Origin: Methanomassiliicoccaceae archaeon
GTDB lineage: Archaea > Thermoplasmatota > Thermoplasmata > Methanomassiliicoccales > Methanomethylophilaceae
NCBI GenBank assembly: GCA_009778265.1
Contig: WRKA01000169.1
Span: 1-12,720 of the forward strand
Direction of reading: 5' to 3'
DNA: 12,720 bases
Positions 1-6,935 of the stretch are shown here, one piece after another. The stretch's first letter is position 1. Each line of letters opens with the position of its first letter. The notes below the pieces were generated by a model. It had not been told where the DNA came from and did no database searches. It was given only the letters and a program-made list of their open reading frames with translations. The position numbers and the translations under genes were made by a program.

Positions 1-1131
1 AAACTCGGAACGGCGAAGACCGAGGAGAGACTTGCGGTGAACGAGGCCACCTCCGAACTTATGAAGGAGCTCGGGTCCCTGAAGGACAGACTGAAAGAAC
101 AGGACGCCGCCCTGATGACCGAGATGGAACGCAAGAACACGGTGATAGCGGAACTGAACGGAAAGATGAAGCAGCAGGAGATCGCGAACCAGCTGGAAAT
201 AAGGGAGCAGATCTCGAACATAGAGAAAGAAAGGGACGGTCTTAAGAACCTCGTTGAAACAAAGGACACAGAAAAACAGCTTTCCGAAAAGACGCTTAAG
301 GAAAGGTACGAAACGGAACTGAGAGCGAAGGACGAACAGATCGCCTATTACAAGGATTTCAAAGCGAAACAATCGACGAAGATGATCGGCGAGTCGTTAG
401 AACAGCACTGTCAGAACGAATTCAACAGGATGCGCGCCACGGCGTTCAAGAACGCATATTTCGAAAAGGATTCCGACATCAGAGAGGGAAGCAAAGGAGA
501 TTACATCTACAGAGAGAACGACGCCGGCGGGAATGAGATGATATCCATCATGTTCGATATGAAAACGGAGGCCGACGAGACCTCCGCTAAAAAGAAGAAC
601 GAAGATTTCCTGGATAAACTGAACAAGGACAGGATCGCCAAGAGATGCGAATATGCGGTACTCGTCTCATTACTGGAACTGGACAACGATTTCTATAATT
701 CCGGGATCGCGGACGTTTCTTACCGTTACGAGAAGATGTACGTCGTGCGGCCGCAGAGCTTCATACCGATCATCACGATACTGAGGGACGGCGCCGTAAG
801 GGCGGCGGCGTACAGGTCGGAGCTCTCCCTGATTAAGGAACAGAACATAGATATCACCAATTTTGAGGACGAACTTAACGATTTCAAACAGAAGTTCTCG
901 CGGAACTACGAACTCGCCAGCAAAAAATTCCAGGATGCTATAGACGGTATCGACAAAACAATGGCGCAGCTGCAGAGAACGAAGGACGCCCTGATATCGT
1001 CGGAGAGGAACCTGCGCCTCGCCAACGACAAGGCGGACGATCTGACGGTCAAAAGGCTCACAAAGAACAATCCGACAATGAGAGCGAAATTCGACGAACA
1101 GAGGAAGAACGATCAGAATCCGGAAGATTGA
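1..1131 (+). CDS. DUF2130 (COG4487) coiled-coil protein, 5'-truncated by the window edge
   Basis: The reading frame is open from the first base, so the true start probably lies outside the window; a GTG at 37 and an ATG at 61 are in frame but nothing selects them. The first ~120 visible residues are strongly charged and heptad-like (rich in E, K, Q, L), a long coiled coil. They are followed by the conserved globular block of the DUF2130 family at about residues 130-270, with the stretch [12 protein letters not shown], then [21 protein letters not shown] and a [16 protein letters not shown] segment. A second coiled coil closes the protein before a hydrophilic tail. No signal peptide or membrane segment is visible. 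The biochemical role of DUF2130 proteins is not established; an SMC-like or nuclease-like function has been guessed from the architecture but nothing here proves it. The gene ends 105 bases before the AlbA_2 regulator on the same strand, which has its own likely promoter, so co-transcription is uncertain. Confidence 0.85.
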   Translation, partial: KLGTAKTEERLAVNEATSELMKELGSLKDRLKEQDAALMTEMERKNTVIAELNGKMKQQEIANQLEIREQISNIEKERDGLKNLVETKDTEKQLSEKTLKERYETELRAKDEQIAYYKDFKAKQSTKMIGESLEQHCQNEFNRMRATAFKNAYFEKDSDIREGSKGDYIYRENDAGGNEMISIMFDMKTEADETSAKKKNEDFLDKLNKDRIAKRCEYAVLVSLLELDNDFYNSGIADVSYRYEKMYVVRPQSFIPIITILRDGAVRAAAYRSELSLIKEQNIDITNFEDELNDFKQKFSRNYELASKKFQDAIDGIDKTMAQLQRTKDALISSERNLRLANDKADDLTVKRLTKNNPTMRAKFDEQRKNDQNPED

Positions 1132-1153
1132 TCCTTTCCTCATTCTCCGATCA

Positions 1154-1206
1154 TTTGATATATGACATATTAATGTCATGAATAAAAACTTGATGTCATG
1201 AATGAC
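1154..1206 (+). promoter_or_regulatory. Promoter with ATGTCAT operator-like repeats before the AlbA_2 gene
   Basis: An AT-rich TATA-like stretch (1154-1164, around GATATATG) stands ~75 bases before the start codon at 1237, which would place transcription start near 1187. Overlapping and following it is an inverted repeat ATGACAT (1162-1168) / ATGTCAT (1173-1179). The element ATGTCATGAAT recurs exactly, at 1173-1183 and 1193-1203, so the copies are 20 bases (two helical turns) apart. The second copy also forms GTCAT-GA-ATGAC (1195-1206). This is the layout of a repressor site covering TATA box and transcription start. The binder is unknown; the downstream winged-helix protein is an obvious candidate for autoregulation (inference). 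Confidence 0.5.
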
Positions 1207-1236
1207 GGCATCATAAGAAAATAAGGGGATCGTGAA

Positions 1237-2628
1237 ATGAATCTGGGTCCTGAGAGCGAGACGGTCGAATTCAAGAAAAGCACGGGAGAATTGAAAGAGG
1301 CCGCGGTCTCGATATGCGCGATACTGAACAAACGCAAAGAAGGGACACTGTATTTCGGCGTTGAGAACAACGGCGACATCGTCGGACAGGACATCGGCGC
1401 CAAGACCGCCAGGGACGTTTCGCATAGAATATACGAAAAGATCAGACCGATCCCGAACATCTCTGTGGATGTTCTCTGGGATGGTGAACGGAGATACATC
1501 AGAGTGGCCTTTGACGGAAAAGAGGTTCCTTATTCTTCGGACGGCAGATATTACATGCGGGTGAGCGACGAGGACAGAGAGATGACACAGGAACAACTGC
1601 GGGACCTGTTCTATGACATCGGCGACAATTCCGAATGGGAGAACGGATTGACGGAGCACACAATAGATGATGTTGATAACGAACTGCTCGTCCAATGTCA
1701 TAAGGCCGGTACTGAGAGCGGCCGTATCAAAGGCAGATACGATAAAGAAAATATGCTATCGAAACTGAGACTTCTGGTCGGCGGGAATCTGACCAATGCG
1801 GGCAACTGTCTGCTTTCCGTACATGGACCCGTGACACTGCGGATGGGACTTTTCGCCACCGACGAGATGGTCACGTTCCTGGATATAAAACGTTTTCAGG
1901 GCAACATGATCGAATGCATCGATGAAGCGATGATATTCATAAAGAAGAGCATACGGTGGAGAGTTGAGATCCCTGGCTTACGGCGCGTCGAAGTGCCTGA
2001 GGTCCCGGAGGAGGCCATACGCGAGATCGTGATCAATTCGTTCGTTCATGCGAGATACAAGAACGCTTCCGCCACTCCGCATCGGATCAGCATCTCACCC
2101 GGCAGGATCGAGGTCTTCAATCCCGGCCGCCTTCCGTCCGGTATCGTCCCCGAAGAATATCTCGGCGGCAGACATGATTCCGACCTGAAAAATCCGGCGA
2201 TCGCGGAATTTATGTTCAGGAGTGCCGTCATAGAGGCCTTCGGTACGGGTTTCAGGAAGGTCCTCTCGTTATGCAACGAGAAAGATATAAGGTACGATTA
2301 CCACAACGACCCGTTTGGTTTCACTTTCATTTTCTTCAGAGATCCGCTCTTCACCGCCGAAACGGTACCGATACCTCAGGGGAGCGAGATGGAAGTGTAC
2401 CGGCTGCTGCAGAAAGATGACAAACTGACCGCGGACGTCATAGCGCAGCTTATCGGCAGAGATGTAAGAACGGTGTTCAGAAAGATCGACGTTCTGAAAC
2501 AAAAAGGATTGATAAAACGGGACGGAAGTACCAGAAAAGGCCATTGGGCGATCCTGCCGGCCCCGTTCAATATCGACACGGTCGACAGAAAACGCAGGAA
2601 GAACAGCGAAGAGGACAAAGAACAGTAG
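1237..2628 (+). CDS. AlbA_2 (Schlafen-type) putative DNA-binding / ATP-binding regulator, COG2865-like
   Basis: Residues ~6-125 form an AlbA_2 domain: SETVEFKKS at the start, then a glycine-containing TLYFGVENNGDIVGQ strand-turn, then the YYMRVSDEDREMT segment typical of this family. Residues ~255-350 look like the HATPase_c_4-type module, with EEAIREIVINSFVHARY, IEVFNPGRLP and the IEAFGTGF glycine motif. Residues ~385-440 are a winged helix (ADVIAQLIGRDVRTVFRKI, then LKQKGLIKRDG) that probably binds DNA. The 463-residue length fits this family of putative transcriptional regulators. The start is supported by GGGGATC nine bases upstream. The protein is soluble, with no signal or membrane segment. 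Related proteins occur both as stand-alone regulators and in defence-rich regions, but the exact function is unknown. The stop codon (2626-2628) overlaps the end of the convergent tRNA-Gln gene by three bases. Confidence 0.88.
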   Translation: MNLGPESETVEFKKSTGELKEAAVSICAILNKRKEGTLYFGVENNGDIVGQDIGAKTARDVSHRIYEKIRPIPNISVDVLWDGERRYIRVAFDGKEVPYSSDGRYYMRVSDEDREMTQEQLRDLFYDIGDNSEWENGLTEHTIDDVDNELLVQCHKAGTESGRIKGRYDKENMLSKLRLLVGGNLTNAGNCLLSVHGPVTLRMGLFATDEMVTFLDIKRFQGNMIECIDEAMIFIKKSIRWRVEIPGLRRVEVPEVPEEAIREIVINSFVHARYKNASATPHRISISPGRIEVFNPGRLPSGIVPEEYLGGRHDSDLKNPAIAEFMFRSAVIEAFGTGFRKVLSLCNEKDIRYDYHNDPFGFTFIFFRDPLFTAETVPIPQGSEMEVYRLLQKDDKLTADVIAQLIGRDVRTVFRKIDVLKQKGLIKRDGSTRKGHWAILPAPFNIDTVDRKRRKNSEEDKEQ

Positions 2629-2698
2629 TCCCGGGCGGATTCGAACCGCCGTCGCCGGCTCCAAAGGCCGGCATGATTGACCACTACACCACGGGACT
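2626..2698 (-). tRNA. trnQ: tRNA-Gln (anticodon UUG)
   Basis: Read on the minus strand, the 73-base gene folds into a full cloverleaf. Acceptor stem AGTCCCG pairs perfectly with CGGGACT and is followed by discriminator A (2626). Anticodon stem CCGGC/GCCGG encloses the 7-base loop CUUUGGA, giving anticodon UUG (complement at 2662-2664), which reads CAA. The T arm is GGCGG-TTCGAAT-CCGCC. The D stem is weak, as in other methanogen tRNA-Gln. The A1-U72 pair is the archaeal tRNA-Gln identity feature recognised by the GatDE amidotransferase, so glutamine is probably made on this tRNA from Glu-tRNA-Gln (established family knowledge). CCA is not encoded and no intron is seen. The 3' end overlaps the stop codon of the opposing AlbA_2 gene. 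Confidence 0.97.
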
Positions 2699-2705
2699 GT
2701 GATTT

Positions 2706-2738
2706 CCCTCTAAATCAGAGGGGATTATATATTCTTTG
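2706..2738 (-). promoter_or_regulatory. tRNA-Gln promoter (BRE/TATA) with an embedded hairpin
   Basis: On the minus strand AATATATAA (2733-2725) is preceded by the purine-rich BRE-like GCAAAG. Its centre is ~31 bases before the tRNA 5' end, right for an archaeal TATA box with transcription start a few bases upstream of the mature end. Between TATA box and start sits a perfect inverted repeat, CCCTCT (2706-2711) / AGAGGG (2717-2722), with a 5-base loop. Whether it binds a regulator or is incidental is unknown. Confidence 0.7.
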
Positions 2739-2790
2739 CAGAAGACCGCCCGTCCTGCGATCTGTGTTTCTGAAGGAGCTCGAACGCACG

Positions 2791-2807
2791 GAAGAAAAAA
2801 TTATATG
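2791..2807 (+). promoter_or_regulatory. BRE/TATA box of the small HTH gene, leaderless spacing
   Basis: GAAGAAAAAA followed by TTATATG places a TATA box (2801-2807) about 26 bases before the ATG at 2830. That is the distance from an archaeal TATA box to the transcription start, so the mRNA should begin at or next to the start codon. Consistently, no Shine-Dalgarno sequence lies directly before the ATG (the bases there are TTTCGTTAGTAC). Confidence 0.65.
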
Positions 2808-2829
2808 CCACTAATTATTTCGTTAGTAC

Positions 2830-3150
2830 ATGGCCGAGACCGACACCGCTGAACACGTGTACGCCGATCTGAAAAAGAAGACCGTAACATGGCCAGAATA
2901 CATAAGCGCGGAGAAGTATGAGCATCAGATCTATCGCCTCCAGAATGAGGCGGGTCTTTCATTCAAAGAGGCTCGTGCGGTACTCACACCGCCTCAGATG
3001 ATCAAAGCGTTGGCCGAAGAATGGGGATGCAGCTGCGAGAACATATACAACCTTATCCGATACGGCATGAAAAAGGTGGATAAAATAGCCAATGGAGAAG
3101 AGGATAAGATCGAAGACCTTGTGCCTACAAGGATGAGCTACATTATGTGA
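2830..3150 (+). CDS. Small helix-turn-helix protein of unknown function
   Basis: I do not recognise the family. The 106-residue protein is soluble and charged. Residues ~55-85 (PPQMIKALAEEWGCSCENI, then YNLIRYGMKKVDKI) have the spacing of a helix-turn-helix: a first helix with ALAEEWG, a glycine turn, and a recognition-type helix beginning SCENIYNLI. The N-terminal part, with TWPEYISAEKYEHQIYRLQ and GLSFKEARAVL, looks helical. The product is therefore probably a DNA-binding regulator (inference). The start at 2830 is supported by a TATA box 26 bases upstream and suggests a leaderless transcript. The gene stands alone between the divergent tRNA-Gln and a tRNA 3' relic, a location typical of small cargo or relic genes of integrated elements, but no integrase accompanies it. 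Codon use does not obviously differ from the neighbours. Confidence 0.75.
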   Translation: MAETDTAEHVYADLKKKTVTWPEYISAEKYEHQIYRLQNEAGLSFKEARAVLTPPQMIKALAEEWGCSCENIYNLIRYGMKKVDKIANGEEDKIEDLVPTRMSYIM

Positions 3151-3220
3151 TCTCAGTATGTGACATTCATCACCCATCGATGTGGTAAGGATATGAAGAA
3201 CGATCTTGCTGATGATAAGG

Positions 3221-3254
3221 TGGTCTCGAACGGATTCGAACCGCCGTCGCCGGC
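3221..3254 (-). pseudogene. Relic of the 3' part of a tRNA-Gln gene (possible old attachment site)
   Basis: On the minus strand these 34 bases match the 3' part of the tRNA-Gln gene at 2626-2659 in 30 positions. The first 24 bases (3254-3231 versus 2659-2636) are identical. All four differences in the remaining ten are transitions (CC to TT, G to A, T to C). Homology starts exactly at the first base of the 3' strand of the anticodon stem and runs through the variable loop, the T arm (which still pairs with two G-U wobbles), the 3' acceptor strand and the discriminator A. No 5' half is present: two bases further right lies the stop codon of the nucleotidase gene. The extent matches att sites left by tyrosine integrases that cross over at the anticodon loop, but a decayed duplicate tRNA is equally possible. 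Confidence 0.8.
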
Positions 3255-3256
3255 CG

Positions 3257-4735
3257 TCAGGGGACCACCGTCAGCCTTCCGTCTATCCCGCGGGCCTCCG
3301 GTTCCTCGTCGCTGAAATACTGAACGAGCATGTCCTGCACATCCGCCGCCACGAGGAAGTCGTGTCCGTTCTCCAGCACCTCTTTGTACGGTATGCCGAA
3401 CGAGGTGTCGAAATTGTTGCGGTGAAATCCGTGGAACGCCACCGTCAGTTCTCTGTCGTCCTCTATCGGTTCTTCCATGTACGAGAATCTCAGGAATTCC
3501 TGCTTTCCGCGGGACCACGTTATCTCAAGGTCCTTGGACGTCTGGAAGAACTCCGTATGGTCGCCCGTGAACGCCTCCTCCCTCAGTATGTGCCTCCATA
3601 TCGCCTTCAGCTGTTTTCCGGTGACGGTGGCAAGATAGAACTTCTCGTGATAGGGCACCGTCGCCGTGAGGTCCCCGAGGGTGACCAGCGGCCCCATCTC
3701 CGACCTGCGTATCGAACCGGACCCGCAGAGCACTATGTCGCATCCGACGCATTCTTTTATCGCGTCCGAGAACAGATTGCCCAGTTCCGTTTCCTGGTTA
3801 CGGAAGGGATGTGTGAGCTTGTGGGGCAGACGGCAAAGGAATTTATTGAATTTCAGGTCCGTTTCGCTCTTATACGCGGATATCAGCTTTTCCATCACTT
3901 CGTCGCGCGGACAGTTGCTTTCGGTCACCGGTACGAGCTGCCAGACGAATTCGTGCACCGAATTGAGGTCTGTGTCCACGACGAGGTCGAACCTCCCGAT
4001 CTGTTTGGTGCCCACTCCCGCCTGAACGATCAGTATGTCGTTCACGATCTCCGGTCTCTCGAGTATGGTGTGGGAGTGTCCACCGATTATTATGTCCACA
4101 CCCCATTTCGGGTCCAGCATCGCTGCCAATTTTTTATCCTCTTCGAATCCTATGTGCGTCAGCAATACGGTAAGGTCCACGTCTATTCCGCGGTACGCGT
4201 TGCATATGTGGCCCACTTCCTGCGCCGCTTCGTTCACGTCTATGAGACTGCTAATGAGTTTGTCGGACCTGATGCCGCTCATCACCTCTTCCGTTATGAT
4301 GCCGATGAAAATGATATTCATGCCGTTCCTTTCTATGAAGGTATGCGATTCGAACAGACGCGTGCGCGGATTGGTAATGAATATGTTAGCGTTGACTATC
4401 GGAAAACGTGCGCATCTTTCTAAGAATAGGAGATGGGTCAGTCCGTAATCCGTCTCGTGGTTACCCAGCGATGCGACGTCGGGACCGAGCATGTTCATTA
4501 TCTCGATCGTGGACAGGCCTCTGTACTCCGAATCGATAAGGGACCCCTGCAGCATGTCTCCCGATATGGAATATATCACATGCGGTTCTTCGTCCCTTAC
4601 CTTCTGCGCATATCCGGAAAGGCGGGATATTCCGCCCACGACCTTTCCTTCCTCTTCTTTTGCCAGAAAGTCGCCGTGAAGGTCGTTCGAATGCAATAAA
4701 ACCAATTTCCTGTATCTTTCCGAGTTCTCCGTCAT
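3257..4735 (-). CDS. 5'-nucleotidase / UshA-family metallophosphoesterase, apparently cytoplasmic
   Basis: The N-terminal half carries all metal-binding motifs of the calcineurin-like 5'-nucleotidase family: HSNDLHGD (D18, H20), SGDMLQG (D60), GNHETDYG (N92, H93), a histidine in LLTHIG (H194) and GGHSHT (H220, H222). The C-terminal half (about 300-460) is a 5_nucleotid_C domain with LGNLFSDAI, then a CGSGSIRRS stretch and a GDLTATVPY stretch in the positions used for substrate binding. It should hydrolyse 5'-nucleotides or related phosphate esters using two metal ions. Length (492) is normal for the two-domain enzymes, but these are usually exported and this one starts MTENSERYRKLVLLHSND without a signal peptide, so a cytoplasmic role in nucleotide salvage or damage clean-up is likely (inference). 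The leader has GAGAGGGG upstream of the ATG. It is divergent from aIF2-beta, and its stop lies two bases from the tRNA relic. Confidence 0.9.
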   Translation of the reverse strand: MTENSERYRKLVLLHSNDLHGDFLAKEEEGKVVGGISRLSGYAQKVRDEEPHVIYSISGDMLQGSLIDSEYRGLSTIEIMNMLGPDVASLGNHETDYGLTHLLFLERCARFPIVNANIFITNPRTRLFESHTFIERNGMNIIFIGIITEEVMSGIRSDKLISSLIDVNEAAQEVGHICNAYRGIDVDLTVLLTHIGFEEDKKLAAMLDPKWGVDIIIGGHSHTILERPEIVNDILIVQAGVGTKQIGRFDLVVDTDLNSVHEFVWQLVPVTESNCPRDEVMEKLISAYKSETDLKFNKFLCRLPHKLTHPFRNQETELGNLFSDAIKECVGCDIVLCGSGSIRRSEMGPLVTLGDLTATVPYHEKFYLATVTGKQLKAIWRHILREEAFTGDHTEFFQTSKDLEITWSRGKQEFLRFSYMEEPIEDDRELTVAFHGFHRNNFDTSFGIPYKEVLENGHDFLVAADVQDMLVQYFSDEEPEARGIDGRLTVVP

Positions 4736-4924
4736 TATTGTCGCCCCTCTCTCTTTTTAGGTATCGGCGCCGGATGCCGACGACCGTCCCGCTGTCCGTC
4801 CCCTTGTTCCCCCGCCGTCCGGGGATACAGGAGATGTTATGAAAAGTTTTTGCACACCGCGAGGCCGTTCTTTCGTACGCTGTATGAGATGCGTCCGTCC
4901 GCGGACCCCGGCCTCCCTTCTTTT
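4736..4924. other. Divergent intergenic region with GC-rich small hairpins
   Basis: No gene is visible here. On the minus strand (toward the nucleotidase) a weak TATA-like TTTTCATAA after GCAAAAAC lies near 4840-4856, implying a leader of about 80 bases. That leader would contain a small hairpin, TCGGC (4764-4768) / GCCGA (4776-4780), and a C-rich tract near 4801-4820. No recognised riboswitch pattern is seen. Confidence 0.35.
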
Positions 4925-4925
4925 C

Positions 4926-4940
4926 TGCAAACCTTTATAA
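4926..4940 (+). promoter_or_regulatory. BRE/TATA box of the aIF2-beta operon
   Basis: TGCAAACC followed by TTTATAA (TATA 4934-4940) lies about 35 bases before the ATG at 4972, predicting transcription start near 4963 and a leader of only about nine bases. No Shine-Dalgarno sequence stands before this ATG, which agrees with a leaderless-like transcript for the first gene of the operon. Confidence 0.65.
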
Positions 4941-4971
4941 CACGTATGAACATCGTGTGCCTTGATATACG

Positions 4972-5604
4972 ATGAAAGATGAAGATTACTTATCGCTGCT
5001 GGACAGGGCGAAGAACTGTCTTCCCGAGACAATAGAGAACCATGAACGTTTCTCTCTGCCCGAGATAGACGTGCTGCAGGAAGGCAAAATAACCGTGGTA
5101 AGGAACTTCATCGACATCACCGATAAATTAAGACGGGACCCGCAGCATGTGCTCCAGTACCTGCTGAGAGAACTGGGGACCCCCGGGGACGTGGACGGAA
5201 GAAGGGCGGTCCTCAAAGCGAAGCTCGGAGTGTCACAGATATCCACACGTATCCAGGAGTACACGGATACGTTCGTCATATGCTCCGAATGCGGCCTTCC
5301 CGATACGCATATGTCCAAAGAAGGGAGAACGCTCGTGCTCGAATGCGAAGCGTGCGGCGCCCGCCGGCCGGTCAACGCCAAAAAGAGTTCCAAGAGCGAC
5401 ACACCGTCCGAACTGAGGGCCGGAGATGTCGTTGAGATCCTCATACACGATGTCGGAAAGAAAGGTGACGGTGTCGGAAAACTTCAGAATTATCTTGTTG
5501 TGGTCCCTGGAACGGTGAAGGGGACGAGAGTGAAAGTAAAGATAACCAACATCTCGGGAACGACGGCGTTCGGCGCCGTCACGCAGGACGCGCCCACTCG
5601 CTGA
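4972..5604 (+). CDS. eif2b: Translation initiation factor aIF2 subunit beta with C-terminal TRAM domain
   Basis: The beta subunit of the archaeal initiation factor 2 trimer, which brings initiator Met-tRNA to the ribosome. Residues ~25-95 are the aIF2-beta/eIF5 fold, with GKITVVRNF, the DPQHVLQYLLRELGT helix and LKAKLGVSQISTRI. Residues ~100-132 form the Cys4 zinc ribbon (C104-x2-C107, C125-x2-C128, in VICSECG and CEACGA). Residues ~146-205 are a TRAM domain (GDVVEILIHDVGKKGDGVGK, then LVVVPGT), a predicted RNA-binding beta-barrel also found in some other euryarchaeal aIF2-beta proteins of this length (~200 residues). The start follows a TATA box by ~35 bases and has no ribosome binding site. 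The methylthiotransferase begins 18 bases after its stop and is almost certainly in the same operon. Confidence 0.96.
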   Translation: MKDEDYLSLLDRAKNCLPETIENHERFSLPEIDVLQEGKITVVRNFIDITDKLRRDPQHVLQYLLRELGTPGDVDGRRAVLKAKLGVSQISTRIQEYTDTFVICSECGLPDTHMSKEGRTLVLECEACGARRPVNAKKSSKSDTPSELRAGDVVEILIHDVGKKGDGVGKLQNYLVVVPGTVKGTRVKVKITNISGTTAFGAVTQDAPTR

Positions 5605-5610
5605 CATTTT

Positions 5611-5616
5611 CGGGTG
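5611..5616 (+). promoter_or_regulatory. Ribosome binding site that fixes the methylthiotransferase start
   Basis: CGGGTGA includes GGTGA, complementary to the 16S 3' end, six bases before the ATG at 5623. The GTG at 5614 would also open the frame but lies inside this site. The ATG start gives MKYYVESYGC, the usual beginning of the family. Confidence 0.7.
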
Positions 5617-5622
5617 AGGGGG

Positions 5623-6879
5623 ATGAAGTATTACGTGGAGTCCTACGGCTGCACGATGAATTACGGCGAAGGCAATTCCATCGCGGAGAAGATGAGAACG
5701 CTCGGTCACGTTCCCGCCGATTCCGCGGATGACGCCGACATCGTCGTTCTGAACACCTGCACGGTCGTCGATACAACAGAGAAAAAAATGATAGAACGCA
5801 TATCTGAATTAAAGAAAGCCAGGAAGGAAGTTATCGTCACCGGGTGTATGGCCAAAGTTCAGAGATCGCGGATATCGGTAAGGCTTCCCGATTCTCTGAT
5901 CATACCTCCGGATTCGTACGATTCGTTCTCCGATGCCGTATCCGATAAGTACAAAGGAACGTCATCGGACCGCACCGTCCGGGGTACGGGGACGAACACC
6001 GATACCCGCGTTTCTTCGATAATACCGATCGCCCAGGGGTGCCTCGGGGATTGCACCTACTGTATCACGAAACACGCGAGAGGGCGTCTGATAAGTTATC
6101 CCGTCCGGGAGATAACGGAACGTTTCAGGAACGCTTTGAAGAACGGCTGTAAGGAGATCCAGATAACTGCGCAGGACACCGCCTGTTACGGTCTCGACAT
6201 CGGAACGACGCTTCCCCGGCTGATCGAAGAATTGCTTACGGTCCCCGGCGACCACCGTATACGGATTGGGATGATGAACCCCGAACACCTTGAAGGCATC
6301 CTTGACGGGTTGATGGAAGTTATGAACGATGAACGCGTGTACAGATTCGTTCATGTTCCGGTGCAAAGCGGGAGCGATCGCGTCCTGAAAAGAATGAACC
6401 GCCGTTACGACGTGGCGCAATTTATTGAGATGACAGAAAGGATGAGATCGTTCCATGACGACATAAGCATCTCCACCGATCTTATATCCGGTTTTCCGGG
6501 AGAGAGCGAAGAGGACCACAGAAAGAGCCTGGAACTCATACGTACCGTTTCGCCGGACACCGTCAACGTGACAAGATTCTCCTCGAGGCCCGGTACGGAG
6601 GCCGCGTCGATGGCCGGACAGGTGCACGGCCGGGTCAGTAAGGAACGTTCCCGCCAGATAACGGAGACGAAATCGAACGAAGCTAAAGATCGGAACGAAT
6701 ATCTTATCGGAAAGGTCATGAGAGTTCTTGTGACGGAAGAGGGCAAGGACGGGACGATGATCGCCAGAACGAACAACTACAGACCGGTGATCGTTCCCGA
6801 TGATAACGAACTCGGTACGTTCCTCGACGTCGTCATTACTGGATGCGAGTCCACACATCTCTTCGGTTCCGTCCTCTGA
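5623..6879 (+). CDS. tRNA t6A37 methylthiotransferase (e-MtaB/CDKAL1-type, MiaB family radical SAM)
   Basis: The enzyme converts N6-threonylcarbamoyladenosine at tRNA position 37 to its 2-methylthio form, using two iron-sulfur clusters and S-adenosylmethionine. With the start at 5623 (418 residues) the three cysteines of the N-terminal UPF0004 domain are C10 (ESYGCTMN), C46 (LNTCTV) and C75 (VTGCMA). The radical SAM CxxxCxxC is C140-C144-C147 in AQGCLGDCTYCIT. Further family landmarks are ITAQDTACYG, VHVPVQSGSDRVLKRMNR and STDLISGFPGE. A TRAM domain fills about the last 60 residues and ends THLFGSVL. Length and motif order are complete, so it is probably active. It follows aIF2-beta by 18 bases, a sensible translation operon. 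A degenerate copy of its last ~45 codons lies 1.5 kb downstream at 8263-8398. Confidence 0.94.
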   Translation: MKYYVESYGCTMNYGEGNSIAEKMRTLGHVPADSADDADIVVLNTCTVVDTTEKKMIERISELKKARKEVIVTGCMAKVQRSRISVRLPDSLIIPPDSYDSFSDAVSDKYKGTSSDRTVRGTGTNTDTRVSSIIPIAQGCLGDCTYCITKHARGRLISYPVREITERFRNALKNGCKEIQITAQDTACYGLDIGTTLPRLIEELLTVPGDHRIRIGMMNPEHLEGILDGLMEVMNDERVYRFVHVPVQSGSDRVLKRMNRRYDVAQFIEMTERMRSFHDDISISTDLISGFPGESEEDHRKSLELIRTVSPDTVNVTRFSSRPGTEAASMAGQVHGRVSKERSRQITETKSNEAKDRNEYLIGKVMRVLVTEEGKDGTMIARTNNYRPVIVPDDNELGTFLDVVITGCESTHLFGSVL

Positions 6880-6935
6880 TCATATCGGAACTGTCTGATC
6901 CGGATCTTTGATGTTGTACCGCCGATGTCTGAACA

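Noticed and set aside
670..1701. Long open frame on the minus strand across the DUF2130 and AlbA_2 genes
   Set aside because: It spans two well-supported genes and the intergenic promoter on the other strand, and its composition is typical of antisense shadow.
2626..3254. A simple integrated element bounded by the tRNA-Gln gene and the tRNA relic
   Set aside because: In the usual arrangement the fragment lies downstream of the tRNA 3' end; here it lies on the 5' side. Recombination between the copies would destroy the tRNA, and no integrase is present.
3221..3254. 3' half of a split (trans-spliced) tRNA
   Set aside because: No 5' half with a matching GGTCTCG acceptor strand and complementary splice tail is seen in the window. 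The changes look like decay, and split tRNAs are not expected in this group.
3206..4423. A 405-codon open frame on the plus strand antisense to the nucleotidase
   Set aside because: It has no recognisable domain and reads through the tRNA relic, and the opposite strand encodes a complete enzyme with all its motifs. It is a by-product of codon bias.
5614..5622. GTG start for the methylthiotransferase
   Set aside because: The GTG is part of the GGTGA ribosome binding site, and the ATG at 5623 gives the usual family N-terminus.
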